From CAZJYI01 sp964550025 (lineage in GTDB: Bacteria > Verrucomicrobiota > Kiritimatiellia > UBA8416 > CAYOBW01): 9,739 nt of DNA. The notes beneath the pieces are model-generated. The model worked only from the letters and a program-made list of their open reading frames with translations, made no database searches and had not been told where the DNA came from. Shown here piece by piece: positions 1 to 6,600 of this stretch (position 1 is the first letter of the stretch; each line of letters starts with the position of its first letter). The DNA lies in contig CAZJYI010000272.1 in NCBI GenBank assembly GCA_964550025.1, positions 1-9,739 on the forward strand. Direction: 5' to 3'. The translations under genes were made by a program, and so were the position numbers.

Positions 1-62
1 CCCGCCCCTCGCCCCCCGCCCCCCGCCACCCCCCCCCCGCCACTCGCCACCCGCCACTTCTC
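1..62. repeat. C-rich low-complexity tract, G-quadruplex-prone on minus strand
   Basis: This stretch lies just beyond the stop of the URO-D-family gene and reaches the window edge. On the plus strand it has C runs at 1-3, 5-8, 12-17, 19-24, 29-38 and 50-52, with short iterations of CGCCAC between 39 and 57. Spacers between the first five runs are 1 to 4 bases, so the minus strand, which is also the transcript of the upstream gene, fits the canonical G3+N1-7 quadruplex pattern. I see no inverted repeat that would act as an ordinary terminator and no coding potential. It may be a 3' untranslated element or simple-sequence spacer DNA, and assembly through such a tract may be inexact. Confidence 0.75.
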
Positions 63-1109
63 CTACACCTGCACCTGCCCTTTCAGATCGCGCCCCGCGT
101 TCTCGGCGTGCGAGCGGTCGAGGCGGATGAGCTTGATGCCCTTGTCGACCGTGTGGGTGTATATTGTCTCCATGTCGTTGAGGTGCGGCTGGGACAGGTT
201 GATGGCCGTCAGTCCTTCGATTTCCGACATGGTCTCGATGAAATGGTCGCCCCTTCCGCAGAAGTGGATCGCTCCGTGGCCGCCGAACTCACGGATAATC
301 CGGGCGTCGTGCTCGCGAATGAACTCCGTATAGCACTCCGGTGACAGGTTCATGAGGGAGTCGTTGCGAATCATGGGATACCCCTTGAGCCGGGTATTCC
401 AGTGTGTGGAGTACTCGAGACCAGGTTTGACGAGGCGGCACCACGCCTGCATGAAGGCAACGTAGTGGTCGGTCACAAGCTGAAGGAAGTCCCGCAACAA
501 CGGGGCATCGTCGTAGAACGCCAGGAACATGTCGCTTCCCCACACCAGTTCCACAATGTCGATCGGTCCCTGGATGTCCGGGTGGTAGAGATCCACCCAT
601 GCACCGACACGAGGATAGCGCGCCTTCACCGCCAGGAAGCGTTCCGCGGCTTCGAAAACGCGTGCGCCATCCCCGCTCTGCAGATCGGGCACTCCCATAT
701 CCACCGCACGCCGGATGTCCTCCCTCGAACCCAGAGACCGCGCGGTGGGCAGATTGCCCTGTTCGCGGTCCATCTGCACGACCTCGCAGCCGTACTGCGA
801 GGCCATGATAGAAACGCCATAATTGCACCGGACGGTCAACGGCGCGTTGCCCCCGGTCGCCAGCACGTCCGAGACACCCCGCATCTGGCTCAGCACCATC
901 ATGTCCCGGTCGTCGAGCGCATCGTTGATGTGAACCTCCGGCCAATCCACGGCGGTCGGGGCCGGAACGCGCGATTCGGGAACAAAGAAACCGTGGTCCA
1001 GCTCGCCATCGAGGAAGGCCTTCCAGCCTCTTGCCAGGCGCTCCTCCTGGGCGGGGTCGATGCGTTCTTCCAGATCCTCGAGACAGCGATCCAAAGCCTC
1101 CAACGCCAT
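63..1109 (-). CDS. Uroporphyrinogen decarboxylase (URO-D) superfamily protein, methyltransferase-like
   Basis: The product is 348 residues, close to the usual length of the URO-D/MtaA superfamily, whose members are soluble TIM barrels acting as uroporphyrinogen decarboxylases or as zinc-dependent corrinoid or thiol methyltransferases. Family signs are IQGPIDIVELVWG near residues 179-191, NDSLMNLSPECYTEF near 249-263, and IHFCGRGDHF near 281-290, in which H282 and C284 match the His-x-Cys zinc pair of the methyltransferase branch. No cysteine follows C284, so the third zinc ligand seen in MtaA/MtbA-type enzymes is missing. True heme-pathway decarboxylase activity looks unlikely. The frame is open upstream to 1274, but the ATG at 1109 is chosen because GGAGG lies 10 bases before it and an earlier start would overlap the preceding gene. 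It follows the homocysteine genes after 122 bases, so a link to homocysteine or methyl metabolism is an inference only. Such proteins are greatly expanded in Lentisphaerae-like genomes. Confidence 0.88.
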   Translation of the reverse strand: MALEALDRCLEDLEERIDPAQEERLARGWKAFLDGELDHGFFVPESRVPAPTAVDWPEVHINDALDDRDMMVLSQMRGVSDVLATGGNAPLTVRCNYGVSIMASQYGCEVVQMDREQGNLPTARSLGSREDIRRAVDMGVPDLQSGDGARVFEAAERFLAVKARYPRVGAWVDLYHPDIQGPIDIVELVWGSDMFLAFYDDAPLLRDFLQLVTDHYVAFMQAWCRLVKPGLEYSTHWNTRLKGYPMIRNDSLMNLSPECYTEFIREHDARIIREFGGHGAIHFCGRGDHFIETMSEIEGLTAINLSQPHLNDMETIYTHTVDKGIKLIRLDRSHAENAGRDLKGQVQV

Positions 1110-1119
1110 AGCAAGGGTT

Positions 1120-1124
1120 CCTCC
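1120..1124 (-). promoter_or_regulatory. Shine-Dalgarno of URO-D-family gene
   Basis: GGAGG on the minus strand lies 10 bases before the ATG at 1109. It decides this start against the longer open frame, which reaches 1274 and would overlap the upstream gene by 43 bases. Confidence 0.6.
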
Positions 1125-1167
1125 GATGGGTTTTCCTGCCGCCAGAATCCCGCACACTCTGCATTCA

Positions 1168-1212
1168 CGGACGCCCGAACACAAGCCGCTTGTTTCGGAC
1201 GATCCGCGTCCG
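1168..1212 (-). other. Intercistronic stem-loop between COG2122 gene and URO-D-family gene
   Basis: Read on the minus strand, a 7-base outer stem (CGGACGC with GCGTCCG, plus-strand 1206-1212 and 1168-1174) encloses an inner stem of 10 base pairs (CCGAAACAAG with CTTGTGTTCGG, plus-strand 1189-1198 and 1175-1185). The inner stem has one bulged base and a 3-base loop. A 7-base bulge, 1199-1205, sits on the 5' side between the stems. It begins 19 bases after the upstream stop. No T-run follows, so it is not a canonical intrinsic terminator. It could stabilise or process the transcript between the two genes. I recognise no known riboswitch class in it. Confidence 0.6.
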
Positions 1213-1231
1213 GCAACGGCTTTCCCCGTGT

Positions 1232-1960
1232 TCACGGACCGTCGGCAGGCTCCGGCCCGGCGCTGATCTCCCACCGGTCCGTCCCCTTGACGAGCTGTGG
1301 GAGTCTACCGACCAGCCCCACGCTGTCACCCTTGACCAGCAAGACACCGTCCACGCCTTCGATCGCGCCGATCTGCTCCAGCGCCGCCTGGATGTCAGCA
1401 CTCGACGCAACACGGTTGGCCGCCTGGGTGGCCGCGGCGTCGGCGAGCGCCGCATCGCGGGCAACGACAGCGGCCAGGTCGCAGTCCCCGAGGCTCATGG
1501 ACCGCCCCATGCGGCTCGAGGACGAACAGACCGACAAGGGCGTCTCCCCGGACTCGACGGACAGGGCCAGGCCATCACCGAGCGCTCCTTCCCCCGCGTA
1601 GAGGCCGATCACCGCCGGCCGCTCGAGCACCATGTGAATGTCGCCGCCGTTCTCGACAATCGCTTCGGCCGCACCCGCGGCGAGGCCGGCCTCGGCGGCT
1701 AGCTGTGCCATGGCGCCGGCCACGGCCGCCATCGGGCCAACGCCGACCCGCCGCGCCGCCTCGGACATGCGGTGAGCGACGTCGGGCGCGCCCGGCCGGG
1801 AATCGAGGGGCACGAGCGACGTGAGGAAATCCGTATGGGTCGCGACGTACGCCTCGAGCAGCTCGCGCTGCCGCACAATCGCGTCGGTAACGGCGTCAAA
1901 CTGCTCGCAGCAAATGCGGAAGTTCGCATCGCGATATCGGAATCGCCGGTACACTCTCAT
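1232..1960 (-). CDS. COG2122 / UPF0280 family ApbE-like protein, sulfide assimilation partner
   Basis: This 242-residue protein matches the UPF0280/COG2122 family in length and motifs. They are VGPMAAVAGAMA (73-84), ENGGDI (103-108), CSSSSRMGRSMSLGDCD (145-161) and DAALADAAATQAANRV (169-184). The family is distantly related to the ApbE flavin transferases. In the methanogen Methanosarcina acetivorans the COG2122 protein MA1715 is linked to efficient sulfide use for homocysteine, but the biochemical step is not established. Here it is third in an operon with COG1900 and NIL-ferredoxin genes and starts 3 bases after the ferredoxin stop. There is no clear ribosome binding site, so translation is probably coupled. 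The segment at 145-154 departs from the TSSGTVG-type form I expect for the family, as it has CSSSSRMGRS. No signal peptide is seen, so the protein should be cytoplasmic. Confidence 0.88.
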   Translation of the reverse strand: MRVYRRFRYRDANFRICCEQFDAVTDAIVRQRELLEAYVATHTDFLTSLVPLDSRPGAPDVAHRMSEAARRVGVGPMAAVAGAMAQLAAEAGLAAGAAEAIVENGGDIHMVLERPAVIGLYAGEGALGDGLALSVESGETPLSVCSSSSRMGRSMSLGDCDLAAVVARDAALADAAATQAANRVASSADIQAALEQIGAIEGVDGVLLVKGDSVGLVGRLPQLVKGTDRWEISAGPEPADGP

Positions 1961-1963
1961 GGG

Positions 1964-2383
1964 CTAGAAGGCCGAGGTACAGGCGCCGAAGGGGCAGACT
2001 CGGACACAGGCCTGGCATTCGATGCACTTCTCGTCATCGAAAGTAACTTCCCGGGTTTCGGCGTGAAGGAAGTGAAGCGCGTTAGTCGGGCAGTGTGGAA
2101 TGCAGTGCCCACAGTGCGTACAGCGCTGCGAATCCCACGTCAGCCCCCTCCCCGTCAGATTCACTTTCACGTCGAAGGTCTGGACGTAGTCCAGGGCCTT
2201 CTCGATATCCTCTTCCGTACCTGTGACATCGAGTACGAGATAGCCTTCTTCTTCGGGGGTGACCTTTGCGCGGAAGACGTTTACGACCAGGTTGTAGTCC
2301 TTAACGAGGTGGTAGATGATCGGCTTCTCGCACTCGCACTTGGGGAAGAAGAGCATGAGTTTCCTGGTCGTGGTCTCGCTCAT
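1964..2383 (-). CDS. NIL domain plus 2x[4Fe-4S] ferredoxin, homocysteine biosynthesis
   Basis: The product is 139 residues. An N-terminal NIL domain (about 6-80, with KPIIYHLVKDYNLVVNVFRA at 20-39) is followed by a bacterial-type double-cluster ferredoxin. Cluster cysteines are C88, C91, C94, C98 (CTHCGHCIPHCP) and C120, C123, C126, C130 (CIECQACVRVCP). This is the architecture of M. acetivorans MA1822, which is needed with the COG1900 protein to make homocysteine from aspartate semialdehyde and sulfide, presumably by supplying electrons. The start overlaps the upstream COG1900 stop as ATGA, and GGAG lies 8 bases before the ATG. An unusual CEC pair, C16 and C18, lies at the beginning of the NIL domain, and C135 is a ninth cysteine beyond the cluster ligands. 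Soluble and cytoplasmic. Confidence 0.92.
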   Translation of the reverse strand: MSETTTRKLMLFFPKCECEKPIIYHLVKDYNLVVNVFRAKVTPEEEGYLVLDVTGTEEDIEKALDYVQTFDVKVNLTGRGLTWDSQRCTHCGHCIPHCPTNALHFLHAETREVTFDDEKCIECQACVRVCPFGACTSAF

Positions 2384-3570
2384 TCCGTCTTCTCCCTCAC
2401 CTCAAGAGATTTCATCGCACCGTCCGCGGGCAAGCGCTGGATCGGTTCCGACACCAGGAAGTCGCCCCGCCGGATTTCGTCCGCGAGCAGCGCGGCGATC
2501 TTGCGCGCCTTGTGATACGACGACAGCGAACCGACGGTCAGCTTCTTGCCCTGGATTTCGATCTCCCCGGAGCGCAGCGCGGCGTAGCTGACATGGCCGA
2601 GCACTTTGCCCGTCTTTTGGGGATAGTCGTGACTGTAGTCCACCACGGGCGCCAGGATGTCGCGGTCACGGACGCAAGTGCGCCGCAACACATCCGCGTT
2701 GAGGATCGGAATGGGAATGCCGACGCCGACGGCGAGCGACACCCCGTAGCCCTTGAAGGTGGCGCCTTTTACGAATTCGGGCAGCATCTGTTTCATGTCG
2801 CCGGTCAGCGCCAGTGTTCCGGCGCCTTCCATGGGAACGCCGTTCGGCGTGCGTTCACATGCCCCGGCATGTTGCGTTCCTTGGGCGTAGACGTGGCCCT
2901 GGGCGCCCGCGAGCCAGACGCGCGTGCCGACTCCGATCGTCTCGTAGAACGGATCGTTCAGGAGAGGCGATAGTTGCCCGGCGGAACAGTAGTTGGCGTT
3001 CTTCAGCCGCGGTTCCAGGTACCCCATGTACGTGTACAGGGGACGGTCGGAGGCATTCACGGCAACGTTGTAGTTCTGGTAGCAGTTCCTGGGGTTGACC
3101 ATGATGGCCTGGTTCAGGTCGTGAATGGTGAAATAGGTGCGCAGCTCCCGCAAGGGGTACTCGTCCGTTCCGTAGGAAAGCGCAAAAAGCTGTAGCGACT
3201 TGCCGGCGACGAGCTCCTCCATGACGTGTCCACCGCCGTAGCGAAACTCCCCGGGATAGTACATGTTGGCGGGATCCGCGTGGCGAAGCTGCGTGGCGCC
3301 CAGGTACACGTCCACCGCGGCCAGACCGGTGTAAGCGAGTACGTCCTCAATCCACGCCTCCGACATGCGCAGCTTGGGTTTGGCATGGCCGAAGTTGAGC
3401 GTGCAGCCCGAGGAGCACATGGGGCCGAAGGTCGCCGTGGTGACAACGTCCACTTCCCGAGCCGCGGCCTCTTCGCCCTTCTGATCGACGTAGTCGATGA
3501 TCTCCTCGGCCGTCAGAACAACCGCCTTGCCCGATTCGATTCTCTTGTTGATCTCGGCGTAAGTCTTCAT
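2380..3570 (-). CDS. Homocysteine biosynthesis protein, COG1900 / DUF39 (HcyBio) family
   Basis: This 396-residue protein is the first gene of the operon. It belongs to the COG1900/DUF39 family, represented by M. acetivorans MA1821, which inserts sulfur from sulfide into aspartate semialdehyde to give homocysteine and so replaces the acyl-homoserine route in many anaerobes. Visible family features are TTATFGPMCSSGCTLNFGHAK (44-64) with C52 and C56, YLGATQL (88-94), PGEFRYGGGHVMEELVAGK (105-123), NPRNCYQNYN (158-167) with C162, and VGVGIPIPILN in the C-terminal half. C52 and C162 are candidates for the catalytic or persulfide-carrying cysteines. No CBS domains are fused at the C-terminus, unlike some archaeal relatives. 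The ATG at 3570 lacks a strong ribosome binding site, and a possible promoter is very close. Its stop overlaps the ferredoxin start, which suggests tight co-expression. Confidence 0.92.
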   Translation of the reverse strand: MKTYAEINKRIESGKAVVLTAEEIIDYVDQKGEEAAAREVDVVTTATFGPMCSSGCTLNFGHAKPKLRMSEAWIEDVLAYTGLAAVDVYLGATQLRHADPANMYYPGEFRYGGGHVMEELVAGKSLQLFALSYGTDEYPLRELRTYFTIHDLNQAIMVNPRNCYQNYNVAVNASDRPLYTYMGYLEPRLKNANYCSAGQLSPLLNDPFYETIGVGTRVWLAGAQGHVYAQGTQHAGACERTPNGVPMEGAGTLALTGDMKQMLPEFVKGATFKGYGVSLAVGVGIPIPILNADVLRRTCVRDRDILAPVVDYSHDYPQKTGKVLGHVSYAALRSGEIEIQGKKLTVGSLSSYHKARKIAALLADEIRRGDFLVSEPIQRLPADGAMKSLEVREKTE

Positions 3571-3581
3571 GGTGTCCGTGT

Positions 3582-3610
3582 AGCATCCCGATATTGCACA
3601 ACCGCGTCAA
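3582..3610 (-). promoter_or_regulatory. Possible sigma70-type promoter of the homocysteine operon
   Basis: On the minus strand TTGACG (3605-3610) is followed after 17 bases by GATGCT (3582-3587), which matches TATAAT at only three positions. The ATG of the first homocysteine gene lies 11 bases beyond the -10 box, so a transcript from here would be almost leaderless. This fits the absence of a clear Shine-Dalgarno. The -10 match is weak, and read-through from the protease gene 68 bases upstream is an alternative. Confidence 0.3.
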
Positions 3611-3638
3611 GGCTGTTTCGGGACAGGGATTGGGGCAA

Positions 3639-6600
3639 TCATTCGGCCAATACGCGGTAGAAGACGTGCGGGTGATCCGTCGACGCCGACCCCGACCATT
3701 GTCCGCCCCTGATCGGCCAGGGCGTACCGTCATCGATCTCGTGCCAAGCGGCCCCCGTAAGGTTGCTCGCCCACCGCACGGTGCACCAGATGTTGGAGCC
3801 TTGCCAGCGAAGGCTCACCGTTCCGTCTGACGCGGACAACGAGGTCACCTCGAAATCGGCGACGCCGAGCACGAAGCCGGCCGTGAGACTGACGGGTTCC
3901 GCCACGACCACCGTCACCGTTGCCGCATGAATCGCACCGCCGACAATGCTGTTCGTGCCGCTTCCGGACCACCCGTCAAACACGTAGCCCTCATCGGGAT
4001 CGGCGGTCGCCTCCACGAATGAACCGGCCCGTACCCACATGTCGGTGGGGCTGACGCTGCCGTGCCCCTCCGCCTGCATATCCAGCCAGTAGTTCGTGTC
4101 CCACAGCCAGGTCACCACGGCGTCGTTCGTCAAGACCAGCGTCAGGTTCGTCGGACTGGCCTCCGTGAAACGGTTGCCCGCAACCGCGACTCCGGTGCAC
4201 ACATACAGCACACCCGTGCCGCCCGACACCGGGGAGTCGGTCACCGCGCACGCCAGGACGGAGCCGTTGGTGAACGTATGACTGCCCGTTCCCGGCAGCG
4301 TCGTCCCGTGCTCGGACGCGACCGACAGGTCGAACATGCGGGCTGTGATATCCGCCGTGCTGGTCGGGGCGCCAACCAGCGACAGCATGTAGTTATCCGC
4401 GTCGGCGCCGGCCAGCGAGGAACCCGTCAGACTCACTGCCTTGTCCATTCCCACGGCGGCATCCGCGAACTCCGCCGCCGCGTTCAGGCTCACGTCGTCG
4501 CCGCCAACGGGCGTGACCAGCGTCAGGCTGTTGTCGTCGATGGTGGCGCCGACACCGCCGTCGTAGACCTTGTCCTGCGCGGTGAAGCTGCCGCCGACGC
4601 TGAGACCCAGCGCCGTGATGTCCGCGGCCAGCCCGGCGGGCTGCATCAGCGAGTAGTTCCCCGTGTCCACGCCCGTCAGGGTCAGGGCGGCAGTAACCGC
4701 GATGTCCGTGCCGACATCGGCCTGGGCGAACGTGCCGGCCAAGGCGTCGAGCGAGACGTCGTCTCCTCCGACAACGCCAACCAGCGTGGCGCCGGACATG
4801 TCGGCATCCGTCGTGCCGTCGTAGACCTTCTCGTCGGCCACGGCACCGGTCACGGTCAATTCCCTGGCCGTGATGTCCGCCGTGGTGGTCGGGGCGCCGA
4901 CCAGCGACAGCGTGTAGTTCGCGGCATCCACGCCACCGAGTGACGAACCGGTGAGACTCACGGTCTTGTCCGCGCCCACGGTCTTGTCGCCGAAGACGGC
5001 GACCGCGTTCAGGCTCACGTCGTCGCCGGCAACGGGCGTGACCAGCGTCAGGCTGTTGTCGTCGACGGCGGCACCGACCCCGCCATCGTAGACCTTGTCG
5101 TGCGCGGTGAAGCTGCCGCCGACGGCAAGACCCAGCGACGTGATATCCGCCGTAGCCGTCGGAGCACCCGCGAGCGACAGCGTGTAGTTCCCGGCGTCCG
5201 CGCCGCCGACTGACGAGCCGGTCAGGCTCACGGTCTTGTCCGCGCCCACGGTCTCGTCGCCGAAGACGGCCACCGCGTTCAGACTCACGTCGTCGCCGCC
5301 AACGGGGGTGACCAGCGTCAGGTTGTTGGTGTCGATGGTGGCACTGACCTCGCCGTCGTAAACCTTGTGGAGGGCGGTGAAACTACCGCCGATGGTCAGA
5401 CCGAGGGTCGTGATGTCCGCGGTCAGTCCGGCGGGCTGCATCAGCGAGTAGTTCCCCGTGTCCACGCCCGTCAGGGTCAGGGNNNNNNNNNNNNNNNNNN
5501 NNNNNNNNNNNNNNNNNNNNNNNNNNNNNNNNNNNNNNNNNNNNNNNNNNNNNNNNNNNNNNNNNNNNNNNNNNNNNNNNNNCCGGCGGGCTGCATCAGC
5601 GAGTAGTTCCCCGTGTCCACGCCCGTCAGGGTCAGGGCGGCAGTAACCGCGATGTCCGTGCCGACATCGGCCTGGGCGAACGTGCCGACCAGGGCGTCGA
5701 GCAAGACGTCGTCGCCGCCGACAACGCCAACCAGCGTGGCGCCGGATATGGTGGCATCCGTCGTGCCGTCGTAGACCTTGTCGTCGGCCACGGCGCCGGT
5801 CACGGTCAGCTCCTTCGCTGAGATGTCCGCCGTCGTTGCCTGTCCCTCGATCGCATAGTCTCCGGCATCGGCGCCACTCAGGGCCAGGCCGGTCACGGTC
5901 ACGGTCTTCCCCGTCGCCACGGCCGCGTCGCTGAATGTTGCCACTGCGCCGGACGTATCCAGCGTCACGTCATCGCCGGCGGCCACGGTCTCCAAGGCGC
6001 CATAGGAGGATACGGTTGCACTTGAACTCCCGTCGTATGTCTTGTTCTCCGCAACCACACTGGAAAGGGTCAGCAGTCGTCTCATGGGCAGCGGGTCCGG
6101 TAGCACGTCCGCGCCGCTGGGGTTGATCGCACCGGCGAGCTGGTACTCCACGTCGGCACGAATCTCGTTTCCGCCTGTCTCGCCCGGCGGCACAATCACC
6201 GTGTAGGTGAACTCTATCGGGTTGTTCGTCAGCACCCCGGTGAAGACGATCTCGTTCCCGTTGGTCACCAGAGGGTCTCCGTGCCCCGAAGCCGTTCCCG
6301 GAGTCCAGCCGGTCGGCAGCGAAGGCGCCCATTCCCACTTCAGGGAGAGAAGCTGCCGGTTCGTGGGATAGGTGAAATCACAGGAAATGGTGTTAGTTCC
6401 CGGCAAGTAGTGCTCGGACCAGTGTCGCGCCACGGCGTTGGTCTCGAACGTCGCAACGACGGTGTGGTCGGTGGTCACGTTGCTGACCGTGTGAACATAG
6501 CTGGTATCGCCCTGTCCGAATACGGCCACGTTCGCACCGTCCTGTCTGACGGACCAGATGTAGTGCCCAGGGTCGGCTGTCACGGTGAGATTCGTGCTCC

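Larger units (their letters stand above)
4338..6076 (-). repeat. Tandem YDG-domain array (six units) within the protease gene
   Basis: The units in translation order are 6076-5813, 5812-5403 (interrupted by the gap), 5402-5133, 5132-4863, 4862-4608 and 4607-4338. Each is about 86-90 residues and carries a K(V/T)YDG motif, with tyrosines at residues 934, 1022, 1108, 1198, 1287 and 1373 of the joined protein. Apart from the divergent first unit there are two types. Type A begins ELTVTGAVAD and contains YDGTTDA, and type B begins GLxVGGSFTA; their order is A-B-B-A-B. Such domains form surface stalks or adhesin shafts in many bacteria. The copy number is a minimum because the assembly gap lies in the array. 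Confidence 0.85.

Noticed and set aside
289..1164. Second minus-strand frame overlapping the URO-D-family gene
   Set aside because: It is a different frame of the same DNA, with Arg/Gly-rich low-quality composition and no family motif.
1110..1231. Cobalamin or S-adenosylmethionine riboswitch before the URO-D-family gene
   Set aside because: The spacer is only 122 bases, with one dominant hairpin and no recognisable conserved core of either class.
402..1601. Long plus-strand open frame of 399 codons
   Set aside because: It lies antisense across two genes with clear family motifs. Its translation is rich in Arg, His and Pro with no recognisable domain, as expected from shadows in GC-rich DNA.
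3590..3640. Intrinsic terminator after the protease gene
   Set aside because: Only a 4-base stem (CTGT/ACAG) and a distant ATCCC/GGGAT pairing are visible, and no T-run follows on the minus strand.
4062..4943. Plus-strand open frame of 293 codons over the YDG array
   Set aside because: It is antisense to the repeats, its apparent repetition only mirrors the array, and it has no motif or ribosome site of its own.
5465..5582. Frameshift or natural split of the protease gene into two genes
   Set aside because: The break coincides exactly with the 100-N filler. The apparent start at 5465 is an internal GTG inside a repeat, and merging the 55-base overlap restores the frame.
4338..6076. CRISPR-like or satellite repeat array
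   Set aside because: The repeats are about 260-270 bases, in frame, and encode YDG protein domains.
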